NCBI RefSeq assembly: GCF_002104995.1
Contig: NW_024468250.1
Location: 124,001 to 188,000 of the forward strand
Direction: 5' to 3'
Source of the DNA: Linderina pennispora
Taxonomy: Eukaryota > Kickxellomycota > Kickxellomycetes > Kickxellales > Kickxellaceae
DNA: 64,000 bases
Positions 54,704 to 64,000 of this stretch are shown piece by piece. Each line of letters opens with the position of its first letter. The stretch's first letter is position 1. The notes beneath the pieces were generated by a model. That model made no database searches, was not told where the DNA came from, and was given only the letters and a program-made list of their open reading frames with translations. A program made the translations under genes and the position numbers.

Positions 54704-57195
54704 CTAGAGACCAAACATGTTATTCTGGCTGGCCTGTGACTGCTGCTGCGCAAACGGATTGAACTGCTGCTGCTGCTGCGGCTGCTGCTGCTGGACATTG
54801 AATCCGCCACCGCCCATCATGTTCATGCTGCTCATGTTGTTCATGTTGTTCATGGCGTTCATGTTGCCCATGCCCATGCCCATGCCCATGTTTTGCTGCT
54901 GCTGCTGCTGTGCCATCATCGCGCTCTGCTGGTTGCCAGCACCCATCAGCTGGTTCATGCTCGGCTGCCTTCCGGTCGGCGTCATGGCGGCACTGCTTCC
55001 GCCGGTCGCAAACGGATTGCGGCTAACCTGGCCAAACTGCTGCGTGCTCGACGACGTAGTCAGAGCCGCCGGGCTTAGATCCACCAAGGATGCCCGCCGG
55101 TCATGCCGGCAAACGGCGTTGCTGTTGTGTTGGTGGCCGATCCAAACGGGTTTGCCTGTGCGCTGCTGCTTGAGCTGAGCGCGAGGCTGGCAAACGGATC
55201 GATCTTGTCGCTGTTGCGTGCGATTTCAGCCAGCCGCGAGTTGGCGTCCCTCGGGTTGACACCAAAGGGCAGCGGCTTAGCTGCATTGCCGCCGTCGAAT
55301 GCGTTGCCGAAGGCACCGGATGCGCCGTCGAAGGTGTTGCTACCCAGGAGGCTGACGTTGTTGGTACTCTGGGCTTGCTGGGCCATGCTGCCAAAGGGAC
55401 TGCTGGTGCTGGGCATGCCTAGGGCAGCAGTGCTCTGGCCGAACGGGTTCGCGGTGCCCATGCCGGCGGACGAGTCAAGGAGATTGGTGGCCAAGTTGGG
55501 CTGGGAGACGAACTGGTTGATGTTGTTGCCGTACGGGTTGGTGTTGCCCATCTGGCCCATGCCGCCCATGTTGCCGCCCATGTTGCCGCCCATGTTGCCG
55601 CCCATCTGGTTCATGCCGTTCATCTGGTTGGTGTTGTTATTGAGCCCGAACGGATCGAATGCACCACCAGAGCTGGCGTTCATGTTGCTGTTGAACTGGC
55701 TGTTGTCCATCATGCCACCACCGCCAAAGGCGCCCATCAGATCGTTGGCGGCCGACGACACCGGCTGCTGACCAAACTGCTGCTGACCAAATTGCTGCTG
55801 GCCAAATTGCTGCTGGTCGATAAACTGCTGCTGGCCAAACTGCTGCTGGTCCATAAACTGCTGTTGCTGGTTAAAGTTGGTCGGGCTGACAGACTGTGCG
55901 GGCTGCGGACTGAACGCATCATCCAGTCCGCCGATCAAGTCAACTTCGCCATTGGCTTTCGCCTTTGCATTCTTTTCCTTCTTCTCATTGTCCTTTGCTT
56001 CCCGTGCGCTCTCCTCAATAGCCCGCCGCAGCTCAGCATCCTCGTCGTATCCGCGGGGCACATTCTTTTGCTCTGCCTCGCGCCTGCTGGCCGCAATGGC
56101 GTCGCGCATATCTCTGTCTTCGTCTCCATACCGGTAGTCCGGATTTGACAGGCTGTTCTGGCGCCCGTGTCCACCGCGTCCACTTGTCCTGCTCATGTTA
56201 CGCGCTGGATTGTACGGCCGCTGTGACGGGCCCTGGCTGCCGTACTGCGACCCATACATATCGCCGCCGGGATCGTTGAAGCCCATCCGGTCGTTCATCC
56301 AGTTCTTGTTCTTGCGCTCCTCGCGCAGCTTCGAGGGCTCCAACAGCAGTATCGTGACCTCCTTGGCCTTCTGTCGCACATTGGCGCCCTGGTCGCGCCC
56401 GCTGTCGTCAATGTGCTGGAACTCGCGCAGCGTCTTGACCACATAGATGTTGTCTACCGAGTACTGCAGCACCTGCTCCGACCCGCAGTGCAGACAGTAG
56501 TCCAGCACCGTCAGCGCCTACCAATCAGCACAAGCATTAGCAAGTGTACAGTGGAGAGTTCACGCGGCGCACAATGCTCTGTCGCATTAGGCAATATATA
56601 CTCGGTGGTGTTACATCGCCAGCCTTGCCTACTGCTTTATGCTGATGCTAGCAAGAAGTGAGAGAGAAGGGGAGAGAATGCCCGCGAGTCGCTTACCTTG
56701 AAGACATGTCGCCAGTTCTTGCCCTTGTCGTTCAGGCGCTTGTCCAGCATCTCCATGACCTCCAGGAACTCGTGCCTACAGAGAATGTTCCCGTTCCCCC
56801 AGAGTTTCAGTGCCCTTGTCTCCTTTTTTTTTTTGGGCAAAGCGGTGCCATGCCGAGTACTCCCCCCCCACTGCTGCATGGTCAGGCCAAGCTCCCACTG
56901 CCAGCAACGATACTTACTGGTTATACGTCGCCTGGGCAATTTGGCTCATCAGCGCCGTCGACGGGCCGCCGACATCATTCGAGGTGGCATCCCGGACCCT
57001 CATTTGTATATCCGAGTACCCCTTGGTGTAGTTCTTCCTAAATTCATTGTGGAAAAAGGGTTTCGGAAAGGGGGTTTAGGAACTGTGTGCCTTTTTCGCA
57101 TACTCATACGTCACCCTCCGCGAGCAGGAGCGCCTGCCTGCATTCGCAGATTCCCTGCAAACTTACATCGTCCGAAGGACGCCTTTTGCCGTCAT
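54704..57195 (-). CDS. Epsin (ENTH-domain endocytic adaptor)
   Basis: Four exons: 57195-57167, 57037-56918, 56775-56697 and 56517-54704, all with GTAAGT/GTAAGC donors and TAG acceptors. Joined, they give a full ENTH domain: MTAKGVLRTMKNYTKGYSDI, MRVRDATSNDVGGPSTALMS, QHEFLEVMEMLDKRLNDKGK, NWRHVFKALTVLDYCLHCGS, VVKTLREFQHIDDSGRDQGA, NVRQKAKEVTILLL. This domain binds PI(4,5)P2 and bends membrane. Two ubiquitin-interacting motifs follow (DRDMRDAIAASRREAE; DAELRRAIEESAREAK), then DPF motifs (FDPFGLNN, KIDPFASLAL) for AP2 and NPF motifs for EH-domain partners (TANPFGQS, QANPFGSA, SRNPFATG, FNPFAQQ). One missing base in a G run near 55092 separates the last 125 residues, including two NPFs; I include them. 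Confidence 0.93.
55563..55613 (-). repeat. 12-bp tandem repeat in epsin
   Basis: Units of catgttgccgcc on the plus strand repeat three to four times and encode NMGG repeats (GGNMGGNMGGNMGGMG). A neighbouring block at 55766-55868 encodes QQFGQQQF-type repeats. Confidence 0.8.
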
Positions 57196-57453
57196 TGTAG
57201 TATGCCCCTTGTGTGCGTGTGTTGTGTGTAGTGGAGGGAGATAGGGGAGGGGCACAAGCCTAAATTACAGTATTATGAGAGAAGAAGAAGGAATGCTCCA
57301 ATTACTGGTAATGCTCAGCAAGAAACGGGTCTAGTGGAAAAATGTGCAAAAATCCGCCTCTCGCTCCCCACTCTGATGAGAAGTGGAGCGCCGACGCAAG
57401 TCAGCTGACAACAGATTTTGTTCTTGGCCAGGGCTCAGACCCCCGATCTCGCT

Positions 57454-60061
57454 CTACTGCGTGTCATATGACTGCACCGACGCCAGCCGCTCGACATCGC
57501 CGATCTCGTCCACGATAAACCTGGGCGGCGGGTCCTGTATAAACGGGCACAGGTCGCTGGGCAGGAACGGGCCAAACTTGTCGACAAACTCGCTCCGCCT
57601 GTCGACCTCCTCCAGATGCATCACGTCAAGGCGCGCCCGCACATCCTCGACGACCGCGTGCTGCTGTGCCTGCGCCTGCCGCCGCCGGTGGACCTCGCCG
57701 ACCAGCGCGTCGTATGCGCCGTGGAAGTTGCGGTACCATGTGATCAGATTCCACATCTCGTCCTGGAACACCTCGACCTCGGTCAGCAGCCGCTGGAACT
57801 CGCCCTGCGAGGACTCGGAGCGCGAGAGGAACCCGCCGATGGCCTGCGAGATTCCGCCGATGGCCTGCGATTGCTCGACATAGTCGGCAAAGAACGCTGC
57901 GCACTGGAGGCTGCGCACATTTGTCTCGTCAGCACGGCGCCGGATGCCCACCAGCGCATCCTGCAGCTCGGCGATGATCAGAGGGATCTCGTCGGTGTCC
58001 CTCAGCAGCACTACAAAAGAGGAGCCAGAGCTCGGCCATTTAGGTTGCATAGACGACATTTACAGATGCAACAACACCGGTACATGGTTGGTGGGAGCAT
58101 GCGCTGCCACCCCCTCCCCGATACAGCCACTTGCCTTTGTAGTCGTCTAGGCTGAGCACGCCTCCTTCGCTCTCCAGGTCTTTCACGGAGTCCTGCAGCT
58201 GCGCGCAGTGGTGGCTGATCATCTCGGTGTCCTGCCTGATGTCTGCGACTGATCCAAGTGTCTCGGCCAGCAGCGCTGCAGCCTCGCGCAGCCCGCCCCA
58301 TGTCACGCTGATGTCGTCAGGCACCGGCACCTCGATTGCCTGGACCTCGTCAAGCACAGCCCGCGCAAGCGCAACATCAGCCGCGGCGATCTCCTACACA
58401 CCGACACTCACGATTAGCTGCATACCAACACCAGCACTGCCTGCGATCTCTGTAGTCCCCCCTGCAACGCACCGCTAGATGGTTGAGGCACTCCTCAGTC
58501 TTGCCTTGCAGCGCATCCACTGCCGCCTGGTCGATGTGATCGTGCAGAGTGTGCTTGCGCGTGCCGCCTGGCGCGCTGTCGAACGGGCTACGGAATTCCT
58601 TTCCCACCACCTCTCTGTTGCGGAGCAGCTCCAGCACCGCCGACATGTCGGACCGCAGATCCTCAAACTGCTGCCGCTTATTCTACATATGGAAGGTGGG
58701 TCGTTATCTATCCCATGGAATGCCTTTTGGGCTGCACCAGTGAGTCTCGCCACATGCCCACGTGTTCCGGCAAGCGCGGTGTCTTTTTTACCACGCTGCG
58801 TGCCCGATGCAGCCTGGCCTTCTGCAAATGGCCATGCTCCGTGAAGCCACTGGCCAACAGCAGCGAGCGATGCTGAATCGTCCCGTTCGTCTGTCGAGGC
58901 GGGCAGCCAGTCGCTGCTTTGTTTTGCTTTGCCTTCGCCTCAGCTTTGTTTTGCTTGTCTGTGGAGCCACAGCTGGCATGCTAAATCTGGCATTGCGAGG
59001 TAGGGGAGGTAATGGCAGACCCACTGGGCAGGTCGCACACTTGGGACTGTCACGGCCAACGGGGCAATCCCAAATGGCCGCGTAAGGAAATTTTGCACAC
59101 TGGCCATCAATAATAGCTCGGCTAGCGGTCCGAGATCCATGGGCGCAAATGCAGAGCACCAATGAAGATCCAATTTGCTAAAAGGGGTTCTGAGAAACGT
59201 ACCTGAACGGTTGTCTCCAAGTCGCCGAGGTGCTGCTTCAAGTCGGCCTCGAGCGATCTGCACGCCTACAACTGGGAGAGAGCATTTGAGCTTGGATCCC
59301 ATTCCGTGAGCTGGTTTCAAAACACCCGCACAATCAGCAGCGCCTCCCGAGATGGCAATGGTCAAGGCAAGCACACCCCAAACTCGTTTGATCTTCCCAG
59401 TTTCAAGAATAACAAACACTGGCCCGGTTATCACGCAATTTCATCTGCAATTCCCCCCGTCCTACGTAGCCAGGCATTCCAGCCCAAATCCACAGCGAAG
59501 GCGAGATCAGCGCAAACGGAGCCTTCCCAGCTGCACGACACAGAAATTCCCGCCATGCTCGTCGTGCGCTTTGCTGCTGCCTGCATAAAAGCCCATCTGC
59601 CAGTGTGGTGAGAGAAAAGTCTCCGCCGGGCCATTCTCACAGATAAAAGGGAGCCTTGCCGGGCTGGGTCCATGCCGAGCAGTGGCCCAATGACGAATGG
59701 CGCAGGACAGCTCGCACCACCGTCACGAAGTGAGTCTAGAAGGCGTTCTTCCGACTCATAGCAGTGGTGGTTGGACTGTTTGTTTGGGGTGGGGAGAGCA
59801 AGCCAACAGGATGGGTCTGGCTGATCGCCGGGCAGCAAACAGAACCCGTGAAAGGTGGGCAAGCCATTGCACGTGTACCTGTAATTGGGCCGGGTTGTCA
59901 GCCATCAGAAAGGCTAGCTTTGGATGGACTCGGCAAATGAGGGCAAAGTCCCGCCGGGCTGTCTCCAGACAGGCACATGCCTGTGCGAGGACGTCTTCTG
60001 CAACGCGCGTTCCTTGGAGCGAGGGCTCGGACAGTTTTGTAAGCGATTCAAGCGACGCCAT
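57454..60061 (-). CDS. ATG17: Autophagy scaffold Atg17
   Basis: Five exons: 60061-59879, 59265-59203, 58682-58473, 58393-58135 and 58010-57454, together about 423 residues, close to the 417 of yeast Atg17. The start is MASLESLTKLSEPSLQ. The chain is helical throughout: ARRDFALICRVHPKLAFLMA, LEADLKQHLGDLETTVQ, RQQFEDLRSDMSAVLELLRN, HHCAQLQDSVKDLESEGGVL, FQRLLTEVEVFQDEMWNLIT. It ends with the family signature RSEFVDKFGPFLPSDLCPFI followed by QDPPPRF. Atg17 forms the crescent-shaped dimer that organises Atg1, Atg13, Atg29 and Atg31 when autophagy starts. Intron 1 is long (613 bp) and inferred from phase and fit. Intron 4 uses a GC donor (AAAG|GCAAGT, 58134), giving the natural join DDYK-VLLRDTDEIP. 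Confidence 0.85.
58011..58134 (-). other. GC-AG intron in ATG17
   Basis: A 124-bp intron starting GCAAGT and ending TTTTGTAG on the minus strand. With GC as donor the exons join in phase 1 (K then V). No GT in the vicinity gives an open frame into the LLRDTDEIP exon. Confidence 0.65.
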
Positions 60062-60382
60062 CCGGGAACAATAGAAATGACAGTAGGGGTTATCAATCGT
60101 CAAAGACATTGTCGACGCCGTGGCCGGGCTATTTCTCCGCGCTATTTGGCCACATGCACATGGCTGCTGCCCGTTATGGCCCAGGGCTGCCGGCAGCTGC
60201 ATGTTAATGATGGCTTCCTCGAGGCCGGTGTGGTAGTAAAGAAAAAAGTGTCAATTTTAGAATATAGAAAACGAAACTATGTATGAAGAGAAGGGGAGTA
60301 GGGTACAAAAGTGCCCAATAGAAGTGACAGGGGGTTGCATAGTGCATCTAGAGAAAGGCGACAAAGCGCAGGGGACAGAAGC
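60062..60382. other. ATG17 upstream region / H+-ATPase 3' flank
   Basis: No gene. It contains the 3' UTR of the H+-ATPase (with several A/T-rich stretches near 60236-60290) and the start region of ATG17. The ATG17 frame stays open for 47 codons upstream of the chosen Met, so a longer N-terminus is possible but does not look like protein. Confidence 0.4.
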
Positions 60383-63345
60383 TTAGTTGTTGCCCGGGTT
60401 GGTCAGGATGCGCGAGGCGTGCTCGGCCTGGGCGCTCTGCAGCCGGCGCAGCTCGGTGCTGTCCATCTTCAGGCTCTTGCCCGACTTGGTGAAGAGCTGG
60501 CCCGAGATGATGCGCTTGCCAAAGTTCTGGCGGTTGGCCTCGGGACGGTCGTTGATGTTGGTGGCATAGTACGAGGCACCGCGCGACGGGATGGTCGAGA
60601 TGCGGTTGACGGACTGGGCAGCATCGATCGAGGCGCGGGTGCGCTGGCGGGCAAGCTCAACCTGCTCGGTGGACACGGGCTCTCCAGGAGTCGGGGGAGC
60701 AGTGGAGGCAGCGAAGCGGTCGAGGACGGAGGCCATGCCGAACTTGATGAAGTCGAGGGGAAGGAACCAGACAATGTCCCAGATCCAGACGGCTCCAGCC
60801 CAGTGCCCAGCCGGCACCGCGGATCTCGGTGAATCCCCAGTTGGCGTAGACAGTGATCATGGTGGCCACCAGCTGGGCGACAACGAAGGCGCAGCACAGG
60901 AAGGTCGACGGGCGCTCGGCGAAGAAGAAGCCCTGCGAGCGGGTCACGAAGATGAGGGCCTGCGACAGAATCGAGACCTGCAGGTAGATGACCGAGTGCA
61001 GCGAGAAGTCGTTGCGGTTGGAGAACGCCTTGCAGCCGTGGCGCTGGAAGAAGTTGGTCTTGTCGATGACGGCGAAGAACACCAGGGTCGACAGGGTCAG
61101 GTAGCAGCCGTAGACAATGGCGTACGAGAAAATCTCCTTCAGGTTCCAGGCGTTCGGGTGCTTCGACGGCTTGACGTTGTCGGTCGAGATGGTCATCATG
61201 GTACCGTCATTAATGATGGCGAGGATAAGGACCAGGAACGGAGGGAAGTCAAACTTGAAGGCAAAGACCAGGATCGAGAACGTCGTGACAACACGGATGG
61301 TGACCGAGCAGGTGTAGATGGCGTAGTTGCGCATGCGCTGGAAGATGATGCGCGAGTGGATGAACGCCTCAATGATGGTCGACAGACCAGCCTCAGTCAG
61401 GACGATGTCGGAAGCAGAGCGGGCAGCATCGGAGGCATCGGCGACAGCAACACCGACGTTGGCCTTGGCGAGAGCGGGGGCATCGTTGACACCATCACCA
61501 GTCATGGCAACCATGTGGCCCAGGTTCTGCAGACGGTCGACAATATCGTACTTGTGCTCGGGGTACACACCGGCGAAACCGTCGGCACGCAGGACAAGCT
61601 CGTCAACAGAGTTGGCAATGCCGTGGAGCTCCTCGGGCTTGTTCAGGATCGAAGCGTTGTACATGGTGTCGCCCATACCGAGCTCACGGCCGGTCTCCTT
61701 GGCAATGGCCAGCTGGTCACCGGTGATCATCTTGACGTGGACGCCGAGCTCGATGGCACGGTCGATGGTCTCCTTGGTGTCGTGGCGGGGCGGGTCGAAG
61801 ATGGGCAGCAGAGCGATCAGACGGAAGCCGGTACCGGCACCCTCGGGGTCGTCGCCCGGAACATCCTCCTCGGCAACAGCCAGCGCACGCAGGCCACGGG
61901 TGGCAAACTCGTCGACGTCGGCGTGCAGCTGCTGGACAACCTCGTCGGTCTTGTCGCGGGTGGCGAGCTCAAGGATCATCTGGGTCATGCCCTTGGACAC
62001 ACGGTGCAGGGTGTTGTCCGACAGGCGGCGGTAGGTGACCTCGGTACGCTTGTCGACCGGGTTGAACGGGAGGAAGTTGAGGACCTCGATGCCCTCGCGA
62101 GCAAGCTTGGTGTCGGACAGGGACTCGACAATCGACTTGTCGATGGCATCCTGGTTCTCGATACGCGAGGCGTAGGCAGACAGCTTGAGAATACTCGTCA
62201 GTGGTCAGATCGGTAGTGTAGTGCTTGACAGCCTCAGTCTTGATGGTCAGCTCGTTCAAAGTCAGGGTACCAGTCTTGTCAGAGCACAGGATGGTGACAC
62301 CAGCCAGCTCCTCAATGGCCAGAGATGCGGGTCACAATAGCCTTGTGCTCGGCAAGCTGCTTGGCACCAATGGCGAGGGTCACCGACAGCACAGTGGGCA
62401 TGGCAATGGGGATACCACCGATGAGCAGCACAAGCAGGTTGTTCATACCGCGGCGGTAGCGGAACCTGAAGCCCGGGTACATGACAAAGATCTCGGCAAC
62501 CAGGAAAATCGCAATGGAGATGATGCAGAAGTTACCAATCTTGGCCAGCACCTGCTGCAGATGCCCGGTGCCCTCGTTGGCGCCAGCGACGAGCGAGGCA
62601 GCGCGGCCGAAGAACGTGTTCAGACCAGTACCAATGACAACAGCCTCAGCCTCGCCCTGCTTGACAGTCGAGCCAGAGAAGATCTCATCTCCGGGCTCCT
62701 TGCCGACGGGCAGCGACTCACCAGGTAAGGGCAGCCTGGTCGATCTTGACGTTGTTGGACACGACCATGCGCGAATCAGCGGGCACGACATCTCCAATGC
62801 CGATGGCAATGATATCGCCGGGCACCAGGTTCCTTGGCCTCCATGATCTTCCACTCGCCGTCGCGCTTGACCTTGCACTGGGGAGCCAGGGCCGCCATCA
62901 GGGCCTCGACGGCCTTGCCGGCGCCGCGCTCCTCGTAGTAGCCAATGCACGAGTTGCCAAGAAGCAGCAGAACGATACCGACGAAATCCTGCCAGTCAGG
63001 CGGCATGCCTTGGCCGTTGGACAGCGCAATCGCCACAAGGGCGGCAGCCTCCATGACCCACGACAGCGGGTTCCACATGAAAGACAGGAACATGAGCAGC
63101 GGGTTGACCTTCTTCTCGGGCAGCTTGTTCTCGCCGAACTTTGCCACACGGGCCTCGGCCTCGGACTGAGTCAGACCCCCGGGACCGCACTGCAGCAGCT
63201 GGAACACGAGCTTGTTGTCCATTGTCTCGAGATCGAACTTCTCCTTGTCGTAGAGATCAGAGACCGTCAGCGTGTTCGGGTCGACATTGAGCGTCGCAAC
63301 CTCGCTCGCAGGAGCGGGTGCCTTTTCGGCATCCTTGGACGACAT
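60383..63345 (-). CDS. PMA1: Plasma-membrane H+-ATPase (P-type, PMA1)
   Basis: A P3A-type proton pump that drives nutrient uptake by exporting H+. It reads from [20 protein letters not shown] (63345) to RILTNPGNN (60383) with no introns. The 2,963-bp span minus five extra bases is exactly 986 codons. Motifs in order: [20 protein letters not shown], membrane pair ([20 protein letters not shown]), [37 protein letters not shown], phosphorylation site [53 protein letters not shown], then the last six spans and a regulatory C-terminus. The +1 breaks are near 62830, 62724, 62319, 62189 and 60805; each is a duplicated base. Every catalytic motif is intact once they are ignored, so the gene is most probably functional and the breaks artefactual. 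Confidence 0.93.
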
Positions 63346-64000
63346 TAGATGGGCTTGGACGGGATACGCGAAAAGGGGGAGTTATGTATCAGAATATAGA
63401 GGGGTGAGGGAGGATTATATGGAATAAGAAAAGTAGAAAATATAGGTGATGGCAGATATCGGAAGCGGGAACCTGAACAACTGAATGTTTCTAATACACG
63501 CGCATATCAAGGCTTATTTCTCTTGAGGCACTCTGGGCAGAGAGGATGGCGTGAAAGAAATAAAAACTGACGGTTGTTTCCTAGAGAGGGGAGAAAAAGT
63601 TCTAGCGATATGAAAGGCCTAGCGCCAGAAGCGAGCGGGTGCCAGCAGCTTTATATTCCGGTGAGGCTGGACGGGCAGGGGAGGTTCGAGGGCACAAAGG
63701 CGCGGGATGGGTGGAACTGATTGTGCTCTGTGTGAGCAGCCATTTTTCGAATAACTTTTCTGCATTTTCGCTGATAGCCAGTTTCGCTCCTAGTGACAGT
63801 GTGATTCTTGCCAGCCCCAGACCAAATTTTTCCATAGCGTCAACACGGCTGTGCAATCTTGGGGGGGACAGGGGGGTGTCCGTTCTCGGGCTTGGATTGC
63901 GGGCTGCGACCCCTCCGAACCAATCAAGCCGCGGACTCCGTGTTTCGCAAGCCTGTTACTTTCGGGTTCCTTTCCGTAGGTTGCGCTGCTGCTGCCAGGC
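63346..64000. other. H+-ATPase promoter region
   Basis: No gene recognised. The minus-strand leader is pyrimidine-rich (plus strand: gggatacgcgaaaaggggga; aggggtgagggaggattata). The remainder to the window edge presumably contains upstream promoter elements. Confidence 0.45.

Noticed and set aside
60591-62216. 541-codon plus-strand open frame
   Set aside because: It is antisense to the H+-ATPase. The Gly/Val/Asp/Arg-rich composition is a shadow of the codon-biased gene on the other strand.
60383-63345. Programmed +1 ribosomal frameshifting as the cause of the many +1 breaks
   Set aside because: The contexts (GAA-C-CTG, ACC-T-GGT, TCT-G-GCC, TAT-T-CTC, TGG-G-CAC) share no slow codon, stop codon or slippery motif. 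They are simply duplicated bases, and five sites in one highly expressed gene would be implausible.

Overview
The window is eukaryotic and fungal. It carries short spliceosomal introns with GTAAGT-type donors, a plasma-membrane H+-ATPase, Atg17, an APSES transcription factor, coronin, epsin, Mia40 and a Ty3/gypsy retrotransposon. GC-rich coding sequence, very Q-rich regulators and small lineage-specific secreted proteins suggest an early-diverging fungus, perhaps a Kickxella/Coemansia-type zoopagomycete. That placement is an inference from gene style, not from a search.

Layout. 1-3 kb: a two-exon secreted protein and a small secreted protein. 3-9 kb: a gene-poor stretch of about 6 kb. 9-14 kb: a PP1/glycogen-targeting CBM21 protein and a uridine phosphorylase. 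15.6 kb: a broken small secreted-protein gene. 16.4-23 kb: two nuclear regulators on the minus strand (APSES with polyQ, and a winged-helix protein). 25.3-31.3 kb: a full-length Ty3/gypsy element with nearly identical 283-bp LTRs. 31.3-32.1 kb: two paralogous small secreted proteins, one ending 14 bp from the element. 32.7-34.7 kb: an HPP membrane protein and a convergent RNase H protein. 35.7-46.2 kb: four ketopantoate-reductase-like genes (one intron-containing, three in tandem) around a membrane-anchored bZIP factor and coronin. 47-54.6 kb: Mia40, a short-chain dehydrogenase, AIM24, a BAHD-type acyltransferase and a ChaC glutathione-degrading enzyme. 54.7-63.3 kb: epsin, Atg17 and the H+-ATPase, all on the minus strand.

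A technical point matters for any reader. Many conserved genes here (H+-ATPase, bZIP, ketopantoate reductases, coronin, pol) are colinear with their families but broken by single extra bases, usually a duplicated base, and a few by single missing bases. In the H+-ATPase the genomic span minus the five extra bases is an exact multiple of three. The simplest reading is residual long-read assembly error rather than mass pseudogenisation. Genes are therefore annotated over their full span with each break noted.

The most interesting biology is in the retrotransposon: a canonical -1 slippery heptamer at the gag end, a 10-nt self-complementarity that fits Tf1-type self-priming, non-canonical DEG protease and YIDN RT motifs, and a collagen-like tail. 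Next come the ATF6-like membrane bZIP and the reductase cluster, which shows a 111-bp identical tract between diverged copies.
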